Below, in pieces: positions 1-6,067 of a stretch of DNA of 19,967 nt (the stretch's first letter is position 1; each line of letters begins with the position of its first letter). Source of the DNA: Pseudomonadota bacterium (GTDB lineage Bacteria > Pseudomonadota > Alphaproteobacteria > Acetobacterales > Acetobacteraceae); the NCBI GenBank assembly GCA_023424475.1, contig JAFADX010000186.1, positions 1 through 19,967 of the forward strand, in the 5' to 3' direction. The notes beneath the pieces are model-generated. The model did not search any database. It saw only the letters and a list, made by a program, of their open reading frames with translations, and was not told the DNA's origin. The translations under genes were made by a program, and so were the position numbers.

Positions 1-1
1 G

Positions 2-1138
2 CCCCGCGGGGTGGGGCGTGGCTGGGTCCGCCGCATGCGGCGCGCGACGCGGGCGTCGCTCTGGGCCGTCGTGATCGCGCTGCTGCCGTCCTGGGCGGTG
101 CTGTGGGAAAGTGCCGCCGTGCTGCGCGCGCTGGGGCAGGACCCGGCGCTGGCCGCGATGTCGCAGGAATATGCGCGGGCGGCGATGTTCGGCATGCCCG
201 GCTTCTGCGCCTTCGTGGTGCTGCGCGGCTTCCTCGCGGCGATGGAACGGCCGGCGGCGGCGATGTGGGTCTCGGTGGCCGCGGTCGTCCTGAACCTGCC
301 GGTGGCCTGGGCACTGATATTCCCCGCCGGGCTGGGTGTCGCCGGGGCGGGGCTTGCGGTGAGCATCGCGAACTGGGGGATGCTCGGCGCGACGCTGGTG
401 CTGATCCGGCGCGACCGGGTGTTCCGGCGGTTCCGGCTGCTCGGCCGGGCCTGGCGGCCGGAGGCGGCGCGCATCCGGGAGGTCTTCGCGGTCGGTCTGC
501 CGATCGCCGGCGCCATGCTGCTCGAGATCGGGGTATTCTCCGCCGCCGCGCTGGCGATGGGCTGGTTCGGCGCCACCGCGGTCGCGGCGCATGCCATCGC
601 GATCCAGACCGCTTCGGCGACCTTCATGGTGCCAATGGGCATCTCCCAGGCCGCGACGGCGCGGGTGGGGCTGGCGGCGGGGGCGGGGGACCCTGAGGGC
701 GCCGCGCGCGCCGGCTGGGTGGCGATCGGGATCGGCGCTGCCTTCATGGCGACGATGGCGGTGACGCTGGTGACCTTTTCGCCGGTCATCGCCTGGGCCT
801 TCCTCGACCCCGCGGAGCCGGGGGCGGCGGAGGTGGCCGCGCTGGGCGCCTCGCTGCTGGTGGTGGCGGGGTTCTTCCAGCTCGGCGACGGCATCCAGGT
901 GGTCGCGGCGGGCGCGCTGCGCGGGCTCAAGGACACGCGGGTGCCGATGCTCTTCGCGGCGCTCGGCTATTGGGGGATCGGGCTGCCCTTCGGGCTGGCC
1001 GTCGCGCATTTCGGCGGGCTGGGCCCGCGCGGGGTCTGGTTCGGGCTCGGCACCGGGCTCGGGATCGTCGCGGTGCTGATGCTGCGGCGCTGGCGGTCGG
1101 TCGCGGCGCGCGGGCCAGAGCAGATCCTGTCCGGATGA
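2..1138 (+). CDS. MATE family efflux transporter (5' end outside window)
   Basis: Inner-membrane multidrug/metabolite exporter of the MATE (NorM/DinF-like) family, which uses an ion gradient to expel organic cations or metabolites. The frame is open from the left edge, so the start lies upstream. About 378 residues are visible against about 440-460 usual for the family. A GTG at 11 could be read as a start but would remove the first helices, so I treat the gene as truncated by the window. The protein shows repeated hydrophobic helices, the family-like FxxLRGFLAAMERP segment of the first half and the matching GALRGLKDTRVPM segment of the second half. The last six residues (EQILSG) and the TGA stop lie inside a palindromic repeat starting at 1115, so the C-terminal tail is repeat-derived. 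It converges on the acyl-CoA dehydrogenase gene. The substrate cannot be told from sequence. Confidence 0.9.
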   Translation, partial: PRGVGRGWVRRMRRATRASLWAVVIALLPSWAVLWESAAVLRALGQDPALAAMSQEYARAAMFGMPGFCAFVVLRGFLAAMERPAAAMWVSVAAVVLNLPVAWALIFPAGLGVAGAGLAVSIANWGMLGATLVLIRRDRVFRRFRLLGRAWRPEAARIREVFAVGLPIAGAMLLEIGVFSAAALAMGWFGATAVAAHAIAIQTASATFMVPMGISQAATARVGLAAGAGDPEGAARAGWVAIGIGAAFMATMAVTLVTFSPVIAWAFLDPAEPGAAEVAALGASLLVVAGFFQLGDGIQVVAAGALRGLKDTRVPMLFAALGYWGIGLPFGLAVAHFGGLGPRGVWFGLGTGLGIVAVLMLRRWRSVAARGPEQILSG

Positions 1139-1222
1139 ACCCACCCGGACAGGTGAGGATGCTCGCAGAAACGAAGGGCTGGAGACGTTGCCGTGAGCCA
1201 GGGCGAACGGCAACGGCTCTAG
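1115..1222. repeat. Modular palindromic intergenic repeat, copy 1 (modules A+C)
   Basis: This 108-base element fills the gap between the convergent MATE and acyl-CoA dehydrogenase genes. Module A is a hairpin with 9-bp perfect arms at 1126-1134 and 1145-1153. Module C is a second hairpin with perfect 9-bp arms at 1186-1194 and 1207-1215 and a 12-base loop. Its reverse complement aligns along its length with 10926-11035, with long identical blocks such as TTCGCCCTGGCTCACGGCAA. It begins CCAGAG (CTAGAG in the other copies) and ends CTCTAG. Both neighbouring stop codons lie in it: TGA at 1136-1138 on the plus strand and TAG at 1221-1219 on the minus strand. The two hairpins may also end transcription from both sides, although no T-run follows either. 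Confidence 0.85.
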
Positions 1223-2355
1223 GCTGACAGCACGCCGCGCGCGACCACCATGCGCTGGATCTCCGAGGTGCCGTCGAGGATGCGCAGCAGGCGCACGTCG
1301 CGATAGAGCCGCTCGACGGCGCTGCCGGTCATGTAGCCCTCGCCGCCATGGACCTGCAGCATGCGGTCGGCGGCGCGGCCGAGGGCCTCGGTCGCGAAGA
1401 GCTTCGCGGCCGCCGCGTCGGCGGGGCGCAGCGTGCCGTCGTCCCGCGCGCGGGCGAGCTCGAGGGCCATGCAGCGCGCGGCGAGCGCCTCCGCCGCGCT
1501 GTCGGCGAGCAACGCCGCGACGGCGGGCTGCTCGGCGAGCGGCTTGCCGAACTGGCGGCGCTGCAGCGCGTGGTCGCGCCCGAGGTCGATCAGGCGCTCC
1601 ATGAGCCCGGCGGACAGCGCGGCAAGATGGAGCCGCACCTTGTCGAGACCGGCCAGCGCGAGCTTCAGCCCTTCGCCCTCGGCGCCGACCAGGGCATCGG
1701 CCGGCACCCGGCATTCCTCGAGGAGGATGTCGGCGACCGGCGCGCCGCGCATGCCCATCTTGGATTGCGCCGGCTGGATCCGGACGCCGGGCGTGGCGGG
1801 ATCGACGGCGAAGGCCGAGATGCCCCGCGCGCCCTCTCCGCCGGTGCGCGCCATGACCATCAGCATTCCGGATTCGGGCGCATTGGTCGCCCAGCGCTTG
1901 CGGCCGTCGAGTCGCCAGCCGTCGCCCTCCCGGCGCGCGGTGGTGCGCAGGGAGGCCGCGTCCGAGCCTGCCTCGGGTTCCGAAAGGCAGAAGCAGGCGA
2001 TGCGCTCGCCACTGGCGAGGCCCGGGAGCCAGCGGGCCTTCTGCGCCCCGGTGCCGGCGCGCAGCAGGATCTGCGCGGCGCCGCCGCTGTTGAGGGCATA
2101 GACCGCGCGATAGGCGGGCGCCGCGCGGCCGAGGACGAGCATCAGCCCGGCCTCCTCCTCCATCGTCAGGCCGAGCCCGCCGAAGGCTTCGGGGATCGAG
2201 ATGCCGAAGAGGCCATGCGCGCGCAGCGCGGCGCGGGCCTCGTCCGGCATGCGGTCCTCGGCATCCATCTGCGCCTCGGCGGGGATGAGGACGTGCTCGA
2301 GGAGGCGGCGGGCGGCGGCGAGGCGGGTGGCGTGGTCGGCGGCGTTGCGGATCAT
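1219..2355 (-). CDS. Acyl-CoA dehydrogenase family protein
   Basis: FAD-dependent flavoprotein of the acyl-CoA dehydrogenase family, expected to oxidise an acyl-CoA thioester at C2-C3 and pass electrons to ETF in the cytoplasm. The protein is 378 residues, normal for the family. Visible motifs are the FAD/substrate segment SEPEAGSDAAS (125-135), the FGKPL block (about 269-273), QVHGGEGYM (334-342) and the C-terminal DGTSEIQR (361-368). At the position where many family members carry the catalytic glutamate (YEGT) this protein has Asp361. I chose the ATG at 2355 because GGAGG lies 9 bases before it and homology begins there; the longer open frame runs back through an intergenic inverted repeat. 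The TAG stop comes from the flanking repeat. It is likely the last gene of a loose minus-strand series. The chain-length specificity is unknown. Confidence 0.92.
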   Translation of the reverse strand: MIRNAADHATRLAAARRLLEHVLIPAEAQMDAEDRMPDEARAALRAHGLFGISIPEAFGGLGLTMEEEAGLMLVLGRAAPAYRAVYALNSGGAAQILLRAGTGAQKARWLPGLASGERIACFCLSEPEAGSDAASLRTTARREGDGWRLDGRKRWATNAPESGMLMVMARTGGEGARGISAFAVDPATPGVRIQPAQSKMGMRGAPVADILLEECRVPADALVGAEGEGLKLALAGLDKVRLHLAALSAGLMERLIDLGRDHALQRRQFGKPLAEQPAVAALLADSAAEALAARCMALELARARDDGTLRPADAAAAKLFATEALGRAADRMLQVHGGEGYMTGSAVERLYRDVRLLRILDGTSEIQRMVVARGVLSA

Positions 2356-2371
2356 GTTGTCCTCCACGGGC

Positions 2372-2400
2372 GGGGCGGAGGGGCGCTGCCCCTCCGCCCC
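2372..2400. terminator. Strong GC hairpin inside the large inverted repeat
   Basis: Perfect 13-bp stem (2372-2384 with 2388-2400) and a 3-base loop, lying between the hydroxyacid dehydrogenase and acyl-CoA dehydrogenase genes, both read on the minus strand. It could end or attenuate transcription from the upstream gene, or protect an mRNA 3' end. There is no clear U-tract, so a terminator role is inferred from stem strength alone. Confidence 0.4.
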
Positions 2401-2525
2401 ACTCCGGCAAAGGCCAAAAGGCCTTTGCAAACCATGAGTCCGCGTGCGGCGCGCGGTCTCCGGGGTGCCGGTTTCCAGAGGCCTTTCGGCTTTGGTGGGG
2501 CGGCTTGGAGAGGCAAGGCCCCTCC
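2372..2525. repeat. Large imperfect inverted repeat between two minus-strand genes
   Basis: Two arms of about 56 bases (2378-2433 and 2470-2525) are reverse complements of one another with a few mismatches and short gaps, around a loop of about 36 bases. The left arm runs GGAGGGGC...GCCCCAC...AAAGGCC...GCAAACC. The reverse complement of the right arm runs GGAGGGGC...GCCCCACC...AAAGCC...GGAAACC. Two perfect smaller hairpins sit in the left part: 2372-2400, and 2407-2428 (9-bp stem, AAAA loop). The element fills nearly all of the 179-base gap and stops just before the hydroxyacid dehydrogenase stop codon. This resembles GC-rich intergenic elements with an AAAGGCC...GGCCTTT core that I associate with Acetobacteraceae genomes; that link is from memory. 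Confidence 0.75.
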
Positions 2526-2534
2526 AATCGGCGT

Positions 2535-3545
2535 TCAGTCGCTCTCGGGTGGAATGACGTTGGTGTTCAGCCCCTCGACCAGCACGTCGCGCATCGTCTC
2601 CGCCGACTTCAGCCGGATGTCGTCCCAGGCTTCCGGCGTATGGAAGGCGATATGCGGGCAGATGATGAGCCGCCCGTTCAGCCATTCCTCCTTGTCGCGA
2701 TAGGCGCGCAGCAGGCCGGGGAGGGGTTCGGCGGGCGGCTCCACCGGAATGACGTCAAGGCCGGCCGCCGCGACGTGCCCTTCGCGCAGCACGCGTTCCA
2801 GCGCGTCGATGTCGAGGATCGGTCCGCGCGCGGTGTTGATGACGACGGCGTTCTGCGGCAGCAGCCGCAGTTCGCGCTCGCCGACCAGGCCGCGCGTGCT
2901 GCGGGTCAGCGGGCAGTGGATCGAGAGCACGTCCGCCTGGGCCAGCATCTCGTCCATGGTGCGGCAGCGCGTGACGCCGATGGCGCGGTCGGCGCCGTTG
3001 GGCAGCGCCGGGTCGTGGAAGACGACGCGGTAGCCGAGCGCCTTGGCGCGCAGCGCCGCGGCGGTGCCGATGCGGCCGAGGCCGAGCACGCCGAAGGTCT
3101 GCACCTCCTGCCGGCGCACCGCCGGGTGGGGCATCACGCCCCAATGCGCCGGGTTCGGGCCGCGCTGGGTGTCGTGGTAGAGCGTCAGGCCGCGGCGCAG
3201 GGCGAGCGCCATCAGCACGGCGAATTCCGCCACTTCCTGCGTGCCGTAGTCGGGCACGTTGCACACCTTGATGCCGCGCGCCGCGGCGGCGGCGCGGTCC
3301 ACCCGGTCGTAGCCGACGCCCATGCGGATGATGACCCGGAGCTTCGGGAAGCGCGCGATCTGGTCCGCCGGCACCGCCATGCGCAGGGTCATCAGCGCGT
3401 CGGCCTGCTGGCAGAGCGCGTCGGGGAGCTCGGCCAGCGAGGCCTTGCAGGCGCCCTGCACGATGCGGACGGAGGGACCCATGATGCGCTGCTCGAGCGA
3501 GGTGTCGGGATAGAGCCCCTCGGGCTCGAGCACGGTCAGCGTCAT
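2535..3545 (-). CDS. D-isomer-specific 2-hydroxyacid dehydrogenase (CtBP-like)
   Basis: Cytoplasmic NAD(P)-dependent oxidoreductase interconverting a 2-hydroxyacid and a 2-ketoacid. The protein is 336 residues, typical of the family. The nucleotide-binding motif GLGRIG is at 155-160. The catalytic triad is complete: Arg240 in NTARGP, Glu269 in PVEPP, and His298 in CPHIAFHTPEA. The His context with the following TPEA and the segment GVGYDRVD (76-83) look most like the C-terminal-binding-protein/phosphoglycerate-dehydrogenase-like branch. The ATG at 3545 is preceded by AGGAG at good distance; the open frame extends further upstream but without family sequence. It follows the ferric-reductase-like gene by 86 bases and precedes the acyl-CoA dehydrogenase, both on the same strand. 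The substrate is not determinable. Confidence 0.92.
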   Translation of the reverse strand: MTLTVLEPEGLYPDTSLEQRIMGPSVRIVQGACKASLAELPDALCQQADALMTLRMAVPADQIARFPKLRVIIRMGVGYDRVDRAAAAARGIKVCNVPDYGTQEVAEFAVLMALALRRGLTLYHDTQRGPNPAHWGVMPHPAVRRQEVQTFGVLGLGRIGTAAALRAKALGYRVVFHDPALPNGADRAIGVTRCRTMDEMLAQADVLSIHCPLTRSTRGLVGERELRLLPQNAVVINTARGPILDIDALERVLREGHVAAAGLDVIPVEPPAEPLPGLLRAYRDKEEWLNGRLIICPHIAFHTPEAWDDIRLKSAETMRDVLVEGLNTNVIPPESD

Positions 3546-3631
3546 GCGGTCTTCTCCTGGACGGGGCGGGAGGATGCGGGGGCGGCGCGGACGAGGCAAG
3601 ACGCCCCGCGGCGGCCTTCCCGAACGGATTC

Positions 3632-4978
3632 TCAGCGCATCGCGAAGAGTTCCTGGTGGAAGTGCTCCCTCACCGGGAAGCCCTGGGCGGCGAAATCCCG
3701 CCGCAGTGCCTCCCCGAAGCGGGCGGGGCCGCAGAACCACAGGCTCGCCTCGCGCCAGTCCGGAACCGCGGCGCGGATGCGTTCCCCGTTCAGGCGACCG
3801 TGCCGCGCATCGTGCAGGACGTGCAGCCGCACGCCCGCCCGCTCCGCATCGGCCGTCAGCCTGGCGATGGCATCGTCCGAGAAGTCCGTGGTCGGGTGGA
3901 ACAGGTCGATCGGCGGGAGGCTCGCGCCGGCGGCACGTTCACGGGCGGTCTGCTTCAGCCGCGCGATGAACGGCGTGATGCCGATGCCCGCACCGATCCA
4001 GATCTGCCGCGGGCGGTCGTCGTCGAAGGTGAAGCAGCCGTAGGGACCTTCGATCCGGACGGCCTGGCCGATGCGCAGCCGGTCGGGCAGCCGGCTCGTG
4101 TGGTCGCCGAGTGCCTTGGTGATGAAGGTGATGCGGCGGTCGGCGTCATGCCAGGCCGAGGCGATGGTGTAGGGATGCGCCCCCTCCGAGGCATCCGACA
4201 TCGCGAAGGCGAACTGCCCCGCCCGATGCCCGGGCCAGCCTTCCGGAATGGCGATCTCCGTCTCGAGCACGCGCAGTTCGGGGTAGCGGGTAAGGGCGAC
4301 GATGGTTCCCTCGACCTGCCGCGCGGCGCCCACGCGGCGCAGCAGCACGACGATGGCGGCGTAGGTGCCGTAGGCCAGCAGGCCCGCGAGAACGACGCCG
4401 AGCGGCGTGGACCAGTAGGTGAACTTCGTCAGCACCGCCGCGTGGAAGACGAGCACGAGATACGAGACCGCAAGGAACCGGTGGGTCCTGAAGAACCACC
4501 GATAGGGAAAGCGCGTGACCAGGGCGAGGAGGATCAGCGCGACCGCCGCGTAGAAGGCCCATTCGCCGAGCCCTTCCGCCGTGCCCCGCTGGCCGCGCAG
4601 GAGGGCCTCCACGGCATTGTCGATGGCGGGCCGCGGCCCGCGTTGCGGCCGCGTCAGCCAGCCGAGGCCGACCGCCCATTTCGGCCCCTGGGTCCACAGC
4701 CAGTGGATGACCGAGGCGACCAGGGCAGCGATGCCGAGCCACTTGTGCAGCCGGTACATCTTGTCGAGCCCGCCGCACCAGCCTTCGGGCCAGCGCGGGC
4801 GGAGCGCGAGGATCATCGCGACGCTCATGCAGGCCACGGCCAGCAGGCCCGTCCACTGGATCATGGCATCGCGCAGCGGGAAGAAGGCCGCGATCCGCAG
4901 CGCGGCCGGATCGGCCGCGACCCAGAGCAGCGTGACGAGGCCGAGCAGGCCCCACAGGGCGAGGCGTATCGGCCTCAT
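3632..4978 (-). CDS. Ferric-reductase-like transmembrane flavocytochrome
   Basis: Membrane oxidoreductase with a ferric-reductase-like transmembrane heme domain followed by a cytoplasmic FAD/NAD(P)H-binding half, passing electrons from NAD(P)H through FAD and two hemes across the membrane. The protein is 448 residues. The first 220 residues carry about six to seven hydrophobic helices, with candidate heme ligands in pairs: His78/His92 and His166/His179. The flavin domain begins near 222. HPYTIAS (268-274) is the FAD-binding motif, GAGIGITPF (329-337) the NAD(P)H pyrophosphate motif, and CGP (416-418) the family C-terminal NAD(P)-site motif. The ATG at 4978 has only a poor ribosome site, but a possible 20-codon leader frame overlaps it (4975-5037). 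The final acceptor may be Fe(III), oxygen or another redox partner; the sequence does not decide. Confidence 0.88.
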   Translation of the reverse strand: MRPIRLALWGLLGLVTLLWVAADPAALRIAAFFPLRDAMIQWTGLLAVACMSVAMILALRPRWPEGWCGGLDKMYRLHKWLGIAALVASVIHWLWTQGPKWAVGLGWLTRPQRGPRPAIDNAVEALLRGQRGTAEGLGEWAFYAAVALILLALVTRFPYRWFFRTHRFLAVSYLVLVFHAAVLTKFTYWSTPLGVVLAGLLAYGTYAAIVVLLRRVGAARQVEGTIVALTRYPELRVLETEIAIPEGWPGHRAGQFAFAMSDASEGAHPYTIASAWHDADRRITFITKALGDHTSRLPDRLRIGQAVRIEGPYGCFTFDDDRPRQIWIGAGIGITPFIARLKQTARERAAGASLPPIDLFHPTTDFSDDAIARLTADAERAGVRLHVLHDARHGRLNGERIRAAVPDWREASLWFCGPARFGEALRRDFAAQGFPVREHFHQELFAMR

Positions 4979-5037
4979 CGGCCTGCCGACCCGCCTGGGG
5001 CAGCCTGGGCGGGGGAGGGTGGCGCTGCAGGCATCAT
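4975..5037 (-). CDS. Possible 20-codon upstream leader frame
   Basis: A short frame begins at an ATGATG pair (5037), with GGAG seven bases before it. It encodes a Pro/Ala/Gly-rich 20-residue peptide and ends in TGA overlapping the ATG of the ferric-reductase-like gene (ATGA). That gene lacks a good ribosome site of its own, so translational coupling from this frame would make sense. It is too short to have recognisable homology, and composition alone could produce it by chance in DNA this GC-rich. Confidence 0.25.
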   Translation of the reverse strand: MMPAAPPSPAQAAPGGSAGR

Positions 5038-5160
5038 GAAGCGGCTCCGGGCATCGTGCGGCAAACCTAGCCGTTCGTCCTGGGTGGCAGCTTGATTTCG
5101 CTCAGCGCGTGGGTTTCGCCCGGGTTTCGGTGCGTAACGGCTTGTTCCGGCAGCGCCGGG

Positions 5161-5481
5161 TCAGCCCGGGTCGCGCGGCTGCAGCGCAAGGCAGCTCGGC
5201 GAGCCGAGCTGGCAGATCGAGATGTAGGTCCGCCGCTGCCCGCAGCCGGAGACGCCGACCGTGTACTCGGCCCGTTCCAGGCCGCGCCAGGCGACGGGCT
5301 GGAGCACCTGGCTCGACAGCAGGGTCGCGGTCGCGGCGGGGCAGTTCATCTCGAACCGCGCGCGGCGCAGGGCGGCGTCGGTCGCGGTGGCCTGTTCGTC
5401 CGCAAGGACCTGCTGCGGGCTTTCGCAGGCGGCGAGCGCGAGGAGGGCGGCGGCCAGGGACGGAAGGGAAGGGCGGAACAT
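5161..5481 (-). CDS. Small cysteine-rich lipoprotein of unknown function
   Basis: This 106-residue protein starts with a lipoprotein signal: a short Arg-containing N-terminus, a hydrophobic stretch LAAALLALAAC, and Cys19 as the lipidation site (lipobox LAAC). Residue +2 is Glu rather than Asp, so the mature protein is probably destined for the outer membrane, though that rule is less certain outside enterobacteria. The mature part has four cysteines (47, 80, 90, 97) in a compact region with the segment YTVGVSGCGQ. These could form two disulfides in the periplasm. ATG 5481 is preceded by GGAG at seven bases. It diverges from the marR operon and shares its control region. I do not assign a function; conserved small Cys-rich lipoproteins of this appearance are familiar in Acetobacteraceae. 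Confidence 0.8.
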   Translation of the reverse strand: MFRPSLPSLAAALLALAACESPQQVLADEQATATDAALRRARFEMNCPAATATLLSSQVLQPVAWRGLERAEYTVGVSGCGQRRTYISICQLGSPSCLALQPRDPG

Positions 5482-5511
5482 GCGGGCGCTCCATGCGCGG
5501 TCGATTTGAAA

Positions 5512-5540
5512 ATGATCCGCAGTTGCGAAAATTTTCGCAA
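5512..5540 (-). promoter_or_regulatory. Predicted sigma70-type promoter for the lipoprotein
   Basis: On the minus strand, TTGCGA (5540-5535, 4 of 6 consensus bases) is followed after exactly 17 bases by GATCAT (5517-5512, 4 of 6). The expected start near 5505 would leave a leader of about 24 bases containing the GGAG site of the lipoprotein gene. The -35 element lies within the palindrome 5523-5540, so a protein bound there would block RNA polymerase. Confidence 0.45.
5523..5540. promoter_or_regulatory. Perfect 18-bp palindrome, candidate MarR operator
   Basis: TTGCGAAAATTTTCGCAA is fully self-complementary and stands out in a 70% G+C context. MarR-family dimers commonly bind AT-rich palindromes of this size in the divergent control region next to their own gene. 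It overlaps the -35 element of the predicted lipoprotein promoter. Binding is inferred. Confidence 0.6.
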
Positions 5541-5559
5541 GCCGCGGCGGCAAGTGGTA

Positions 5560-5588
5560 TTGCAGCTTATAATAACGCTGCTTATTAT
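5560..5588 (+). promoter_or_regulatory. Predicted promoter of the marR-emrAB operon
   Basis: TTGCAG (5560-5565) is followed after 17 bases by TATTAT (5583-5588), one mismatch from the consensus -10. The predicted start lies near 5595, only a few bases before the marR ATG at 5599. No Shine-Dalgarno sequence is visible, so marR may be translated from a nearly leaderless message. An alternative -10, TATAAT (5568-5573), lies inside the same region but has no good -35. Confidence 0.5.
5569..5588. promoter_or_regulatory. AT-rich inverted repeat over the marR promoter, candidate operator
   Basis: ATAATAA, six bases (CGCTGC), then TTATTAT form a perfect 7-bp inverted repeat. It covers the -10 element of the predicted marR promoter, the classical arrangement for autorepression by a MarR-family dimer. 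It differs in sequence from the palindrome at 5523-5540, so the two may bind different proteins or the same one with different affinity. Confidence 0.5.
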
Positions 5589-5598
5589 CTGTCGCGAC

Positions 5599-6054
5599 AT
5601 GGCAGCCGCCTTCGACCGAGACCTGCTCTTCCTCCTCTCCGACGTCGGGCGCCTGGTCCGCATTCACGCGGACCGGCGCGCGCGCGAGGACGGGATGACG
5701 CGCGCCCAGTGGGTGATCCTCGCCCGGCTTTCCCGCATCGGCGGGCTGAGCCAGAAGGAACTCGCCGACGCGCTCGAGGTCGAGCCGATCACGGTCGGGC
5801 GGCTGATCGACCGCCTGCAGGCGCGGGGCCTGGTCGAGCGCCGCCCGGACCCGGCCGATCGCCGCGTCTGGCGGCTGCACCTGATGCCGGCAGCGGCCCC
5901 GATCCTCGAACGGATCGAGGCCTATCGCGCCGAAATCCATGCCACGATCACCGCCGGGCTGGACCATGAGACGGTCCGGCATGTGGTCGAGGCTCTCCTG
6001 AACATGAAGTCGCAGCTTCTCTCCGACGACCGGGTGCCGGACGAAGCTGCCTGA
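5599..6054 (+). CDS. MarR family transcriptional regulator
   Basis: A winged-helix DNA-binding regulator of 151 residues, the usual MarR length. The helix-turn-helix runs about 34-75 (QWVILARLSRIGGLSQKELADAL followed by the recognition helix VEPITVGRLIDRL). The wing is marked by ERRPDPADRRVWRLHL (80-95), a strongly conserved family signature. Flanking N- and C-terminal helices would form the dimer interface and ligand pocket. I chose the ATG at 5599; an in-frame ATG at 5512 would add 29 non-family residues and place the palindromes inside the gene. The stop TGA at 6052-6054 overlaps the GAGG ribosome site of the next gene. Being first in an operon with emrA and emrB, it is most likely the drug-responsive repressor of the pump and of itself, and possibly of the divergent lipoprotein. 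Confidence 0.93.
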   Translation: MAAAFDRDLLFLLSDVGRLVRIHADRRAREDGMTRAQWVILARLSRIGGLSQKELADALEVEPITVGRLIDRLQARGLVERRPDPADRRVWRLHLMPAAAPILERIEAYRAEIHATITAGLDHETVRHVVEALLNMKSQLLSDDRVPDEAA

Positions 6055-6067
6055 GGATACGCCTGTC

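Noticed and set aside
2356..2685. N-terminal extension of the acyl-CoA dehydrogenase frame
   Set aside because: The extension reads through the intergenic inverted repeat and into the next gene; family similarity and a GGAGG site support ATG 2355.
1348..2703. Long plus-strand open frame opposite the acyl-CoA dehydrogenase
   Set aside because: It is the antisense shadow of a well-supported gene in GC-rich DNA; its translation is low-complexity Arg/Gly/Ala and matches no family.
3546..3631. GGGGCG...CGCCCC stem between the hydroxyacid dehydrogenase and ferric-reductase-like genes as a terminator
   Set aside because: Arms are short and about 35 bases apart with no T-run, so this is expected by chance in such GC-rich DNA.
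2505..4043. Long plus-strand open frame across the hydroxyacid dehydrogenase
   Set aside because: Antisense shadow of two recognisable genes, with no domain of its own.
5092..5598. Upstream extension of the MarR frame
   Set aside because: It would cover the divergent promoters and palindromes and the lipoprotein gene; the 151-residue form is the normal MarR size.
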